DNA of 64,000 nt from Rotaria macrura. Its lineage: Eukaryota; Rotifera; Eurotatoria; Philodinida; Philodinidae. The DNA lies in assembly GCA_900239685.1 (NCBI GenBank), contig OENT01000524.1:1-64000 (forward strand), read 5' to 3'. Positions 61,901 to 64,000 of the stretch are shown piece after piece. The first letter of the stretch is position 1; every line of letters begins with the position of its first letter. The translations under genes and the position numbers were made by a program. The notes beneath the pieces were generated by a model that was not told where the DNA came from, did not search any database, and saw only the letters and a program-made list of their open reading frames with translations.

Positions 61901-62735
61901 TCAGGATTCTTCATGACTAGAACATCTTTGCTTACGTTGAATTTTTTTTCTGTCTAATCCAAATCAAAATAGAAATAAAAAAGACGACAATAATGCTACG
62001 AGATGAGTGCTGTAACATATTATTCTAAGGTATATCCTCGTCCTTTCACCATGCCTAGCCTACTGAGCACGAATCTTTTCACTCAAATCGCACTTGCAAA
62101 ATATCGCTATGTTGATTTCGGTTCATTCAATGAAGAACTTCGATGACGAGGGACGGTTAATGTCCGATGAAATAATTATTGCCCAAAAACTCTATTCGTC
62201 TTCAAACTTTGACAAAGGATACCGGAGTGAGAAATCAATTACAGATTCACCACGAAACTCGAATTGATAATCTTTCAATCGAACTTTGAATCAATCCACA
62301 ATTTTTCCTTTCTGATTCTTTCTCTAATGAAAAACAAAATGATTGAATTCAACAATCTTTCCTTATCAGATAACCTATGCGGCTGAGCAAACTCGCTCGT
62401 TTACAATTGAATGTCAATTTGTTTAGACGCCATCGGAAGTTGCACTTCAAGCCATTGATGCTGATGTTCATGTTGTTGGTATAAGTACATTAGGCGCAGG
62501 ACACAAATCATTAGTACCGGAATTAATTAAGAAATTAGCTGAACTAGGCCGAAGGGATATTGTTGTTACTGTTGGTGGTGTTATTCCACCTCAAGATTAT
62601 CAACAGTTATACGATCAAGGTGTTAAACTCATATTCGGACCAGGCACACGTATTCCCGAAGCTGCAATGCAAATTCTGGATCATATTGAAAAAACATTTC
62701 CTCCACCAACATCTGCATCTAACAAATCAAAATAA
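58924..62735 (+). CDS. MUT: Methylmalonyl-CoA mutase, mitochondrial (10 exons, 748 aa)
   Basis: Exons: 58924-58989, 59042-59560, 59619-59871, 59935-60014, 60092-60400, 60458-60659, 60718-60842, 60894-61136, 61203-61343, 62427-62735. Phases are consistent and give 748 aa, almost the length of the human enzyme. The enzyme isomerises L-methylmalonyl-CoA to succinyl-CoA with adenosylcobalamin in the mitochondrial matrix, the last step of propionate, odd-chain fatty-acid and Val/Ile/Met/Thr breakdown. The N-terminus is basic and rich in Arg/Lys/Leu, like a transit peptide. The catalytic barrel has [13 protein letters not shown] with the active-site Tyr near residue 99, GYHMQEAG with the His near 254, and [10 protein letters not shown]. 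The C-terminal cobalamin domain has [10 protein letters not shown], with the DxHxxG motif and its axial His near 621, then GGVIPPQDY. Introns are 50-76 bp except the last, at 1083 bp. Overlapping AATAAA signals sit at the stop codon. Animal-type architecture with introns argues for vertical descent. Confidence 0.97.
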
Positions 62736-62742
62736 ATAAAAT
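62731..62742 (+). terminator. Polyadenylation signals of MUT
   Basis: Two overlapping AATAAA hexamers overlap and directly follow the MUT stop codon. If used, the 3' UTR would be only some tens of bases. Confidence 0.6.
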
Positions 62743-63213
62743 GTACGAAGAAAAACAACAATTTATTTTAGTCATTAAATTTATTTTCAAAACTTCTTAT
62801 CGACTATTATACATGCATATATATATATATCTAAACAACTTAACATATACTTGGTTAGATCATGAAAAATAGAGCAAAACAAACATGAATATTAGACTCT
62901 TTAGTAGAATGAAAGACTAACACATCGATCTGTTCGATTCGCGACCTTTAACATTAATTATACTTGTAGCTTTACCCTTATTAAAGTATTAGCCTAAAAC
63001 TATAATCTTGCATTTAGTAAAATAAATATTTATTCTTTACAGAAAAGAAAAACAACGATTTTTTCTTGTTATGAACAATTACTATCATGATTTCATTTGG
63101 AAATAATTGCCTATCACCAATACGACTAACTAGTTAACATCGATAAACACGTTGTTCTCATCCTGTCTGATGATTGTTGAAATCGTCTGTTTCATGAAAG
63201 ATGAAATCAACTT
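62736..63213. other. MUT 3' flank
   Basis: AT-rich, nothing recognised beyond the polyadenylation signals. Confidence 0.4.
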
Positions 63214-63606
63214 CAGAGATGTGCACGGGACTAAACACAAAATGCTGGTCCCCAGTCAAAGATTTACCTGCTGTTTCATTAACTTCATTCTTACACTGTC
63301 GTTTGACTATGCATTTTGTAGAGAAATGTTTGCTCTTTCAGCGTATATAGTTTTATAAAATATAATCGATCATTTTTACTAAATAATTAAACAAAGTGAC
63401 CGGGACCTATCTGGTCCCGGTCACTTTGTTTAATTAACTAATTGATAGCTAAGATCGGCGATATATTTTAAAGTATGTAGGCTGAAAGTGCAAAACTTTC
63501 TACAAAATGCATAGTCAAACAACAGTTTAAGAATGAAGTTAATGAAACAGCAGGTAAATCTTTGATCGGGACCAGAAATTTGTTTTTGGTCCCGTGCACA
63601 TCTCTA
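63214..63606. mobile_element. hAT-like fold-back MITE, 393 bp
   Basis: Ends CAGAGATGTGCACGGGAC and (inverted) TAGAGATGTGCACGGGAC. Long inverted arms (AGATTTACCTGCTGTTTCAT; GACTATGCATTTTGTAGA) lead to a perfect 19-base central hairpin AAACAAAGTGACCGGGACC. Flanks ATCAACTT (63206-63213) and ATCAAGTT (63607-63614) match 7 of 8, as expected for hAT. Confidence 0.8.
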
Positions 63607-63614
63607 ATCAAGTT

Positions 63615-64000
63615 ACTTGCTTGTTTAATAACGAATCTCGTCGACACTTCGCAACTCTTGAATTGTCCACAGTCAAACAATTTTCAATTCAGTATCGTTC
63701 TAACAAAGGCATCGATTTACTCATGTTACCCTCACTAATCAGTGAGCAAAGAAAGTCATATGATCATTGTCGTAATTGAATTCATGTTATCACGATGAAA
63801 ATTTATTTGTCTAGATGAAATTGACTGACCTACGACTGAACCCGTCAGTTTGCTCATCGCTCAATTTAGATTGAAAAAAAGAATCAAGTCTCCTTTCTCT
63901 GTCATAACAATAAAGTTCTTGATTGAATCGTCCTTGAAATTGAAAGTAAATGCCATCTGTATTCCGATAACATGAAACTTTCAACTCATCAACACGTTTT
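63615..64000. other. Window end, no gene seen
   Basis: The short plus-strand frame 63594-63779 begins inside the MITE and has no recognised domain. Confidence 0.4.

Noticed and set aside
58924..62735. MUT as a horizontally acquired bacterial gene
   Set aside because: Ten exons, a transit peptide and full-length animal-type single-chain architecture favour vertical origin.
1..64000. CRISPR arrays, bacterial operons, rRNA genes, telomeric repeats
   Set aside because: No evenly spaced direct repeats with unique spacers, no operon-like gene packing, no rRNA and no telomere-type arrays were seen; the tandem arrays present are minisatellites.

Overview
This window is animal nuclear DNA. It is AT-rich (roughly two thirds A+T by eye). 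Its two large genes are split by GT-AG introns, most of only 51-75 bp. It carries a eukaryotic tRNA-Met gene and many non-autonomous DNA transposons. The short introns, an intronless rhodopsin-like GPCR, a decayed membrane-anchored LamG-like protein and the dense mix of small fold-back elements fit a bdelloid rotifer (Rotaria/Adineta-like) best. That assignment is inference; no database was searched. A 201-base N run at 31622-31822 shows that this is a scaffold.

Layout. 1-5000 is repeats and weak ORFs. 5002-11677 (+) is a 13-exon SLC7-type amino-acid transporter of 526 residues. 12662-13006 (-) is a small secreted protein with a twin CX3C motif. 13-24 kb has no recognisable complete gene, but many fold-back elements and one possible exon cut by a MITE (21251-22483). 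24343-25467 (-) is a 374-residue single-exon GPCR. 27-32 kb is a transposon graveyard: a hAT MITE inside an older repeat, a mariner transposase pseudogene split by a fold-back element, and a LamG-like pseudogene carrying another MITE. A tRNA-Met(CAT) lies at 32733-32805 (-). 33-43 kb is repeats, including a hAT element with a Harbinger-like MITE nested in it. Two probably secreted or GPI-anchored cysteine-rich proteins lie at 43110-43448 (-) and 44876-45763 (+). 46-58.9 kb is gene-poor and repeat-rich. 58924-62735 (+) is a complete 10-exon methylmalonyl-CoA mutase of 748 residues. 62.7-64 kb holds another hAT-like MITE.

The genes do not form an operon or an obvious pathway. MUT is mitochondrial propionate/odd-chain catabolism. 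The SLC7 protein imports or exchanges amino acids, probably with an SLC3 heavy chain. The GPCR and the small secreted proteins act at the cell surface or outside the cell.

The most unusual signal is a set of fold-back repeats that start with CCC and end with GGG (CCCATGT... or CCCAAGCAGAC...). Where an empty site can be rebuilt they appear to have made 2-bp target duplications. Their interiors are packed with one short, element-specific, often palindromic word (CGATT/AATCG, GCGTCTAGACGC, AACCGCGGTT, AAACGCGTTT). Several are nested in one another or in decayed genes, so insertion order can be read directly.
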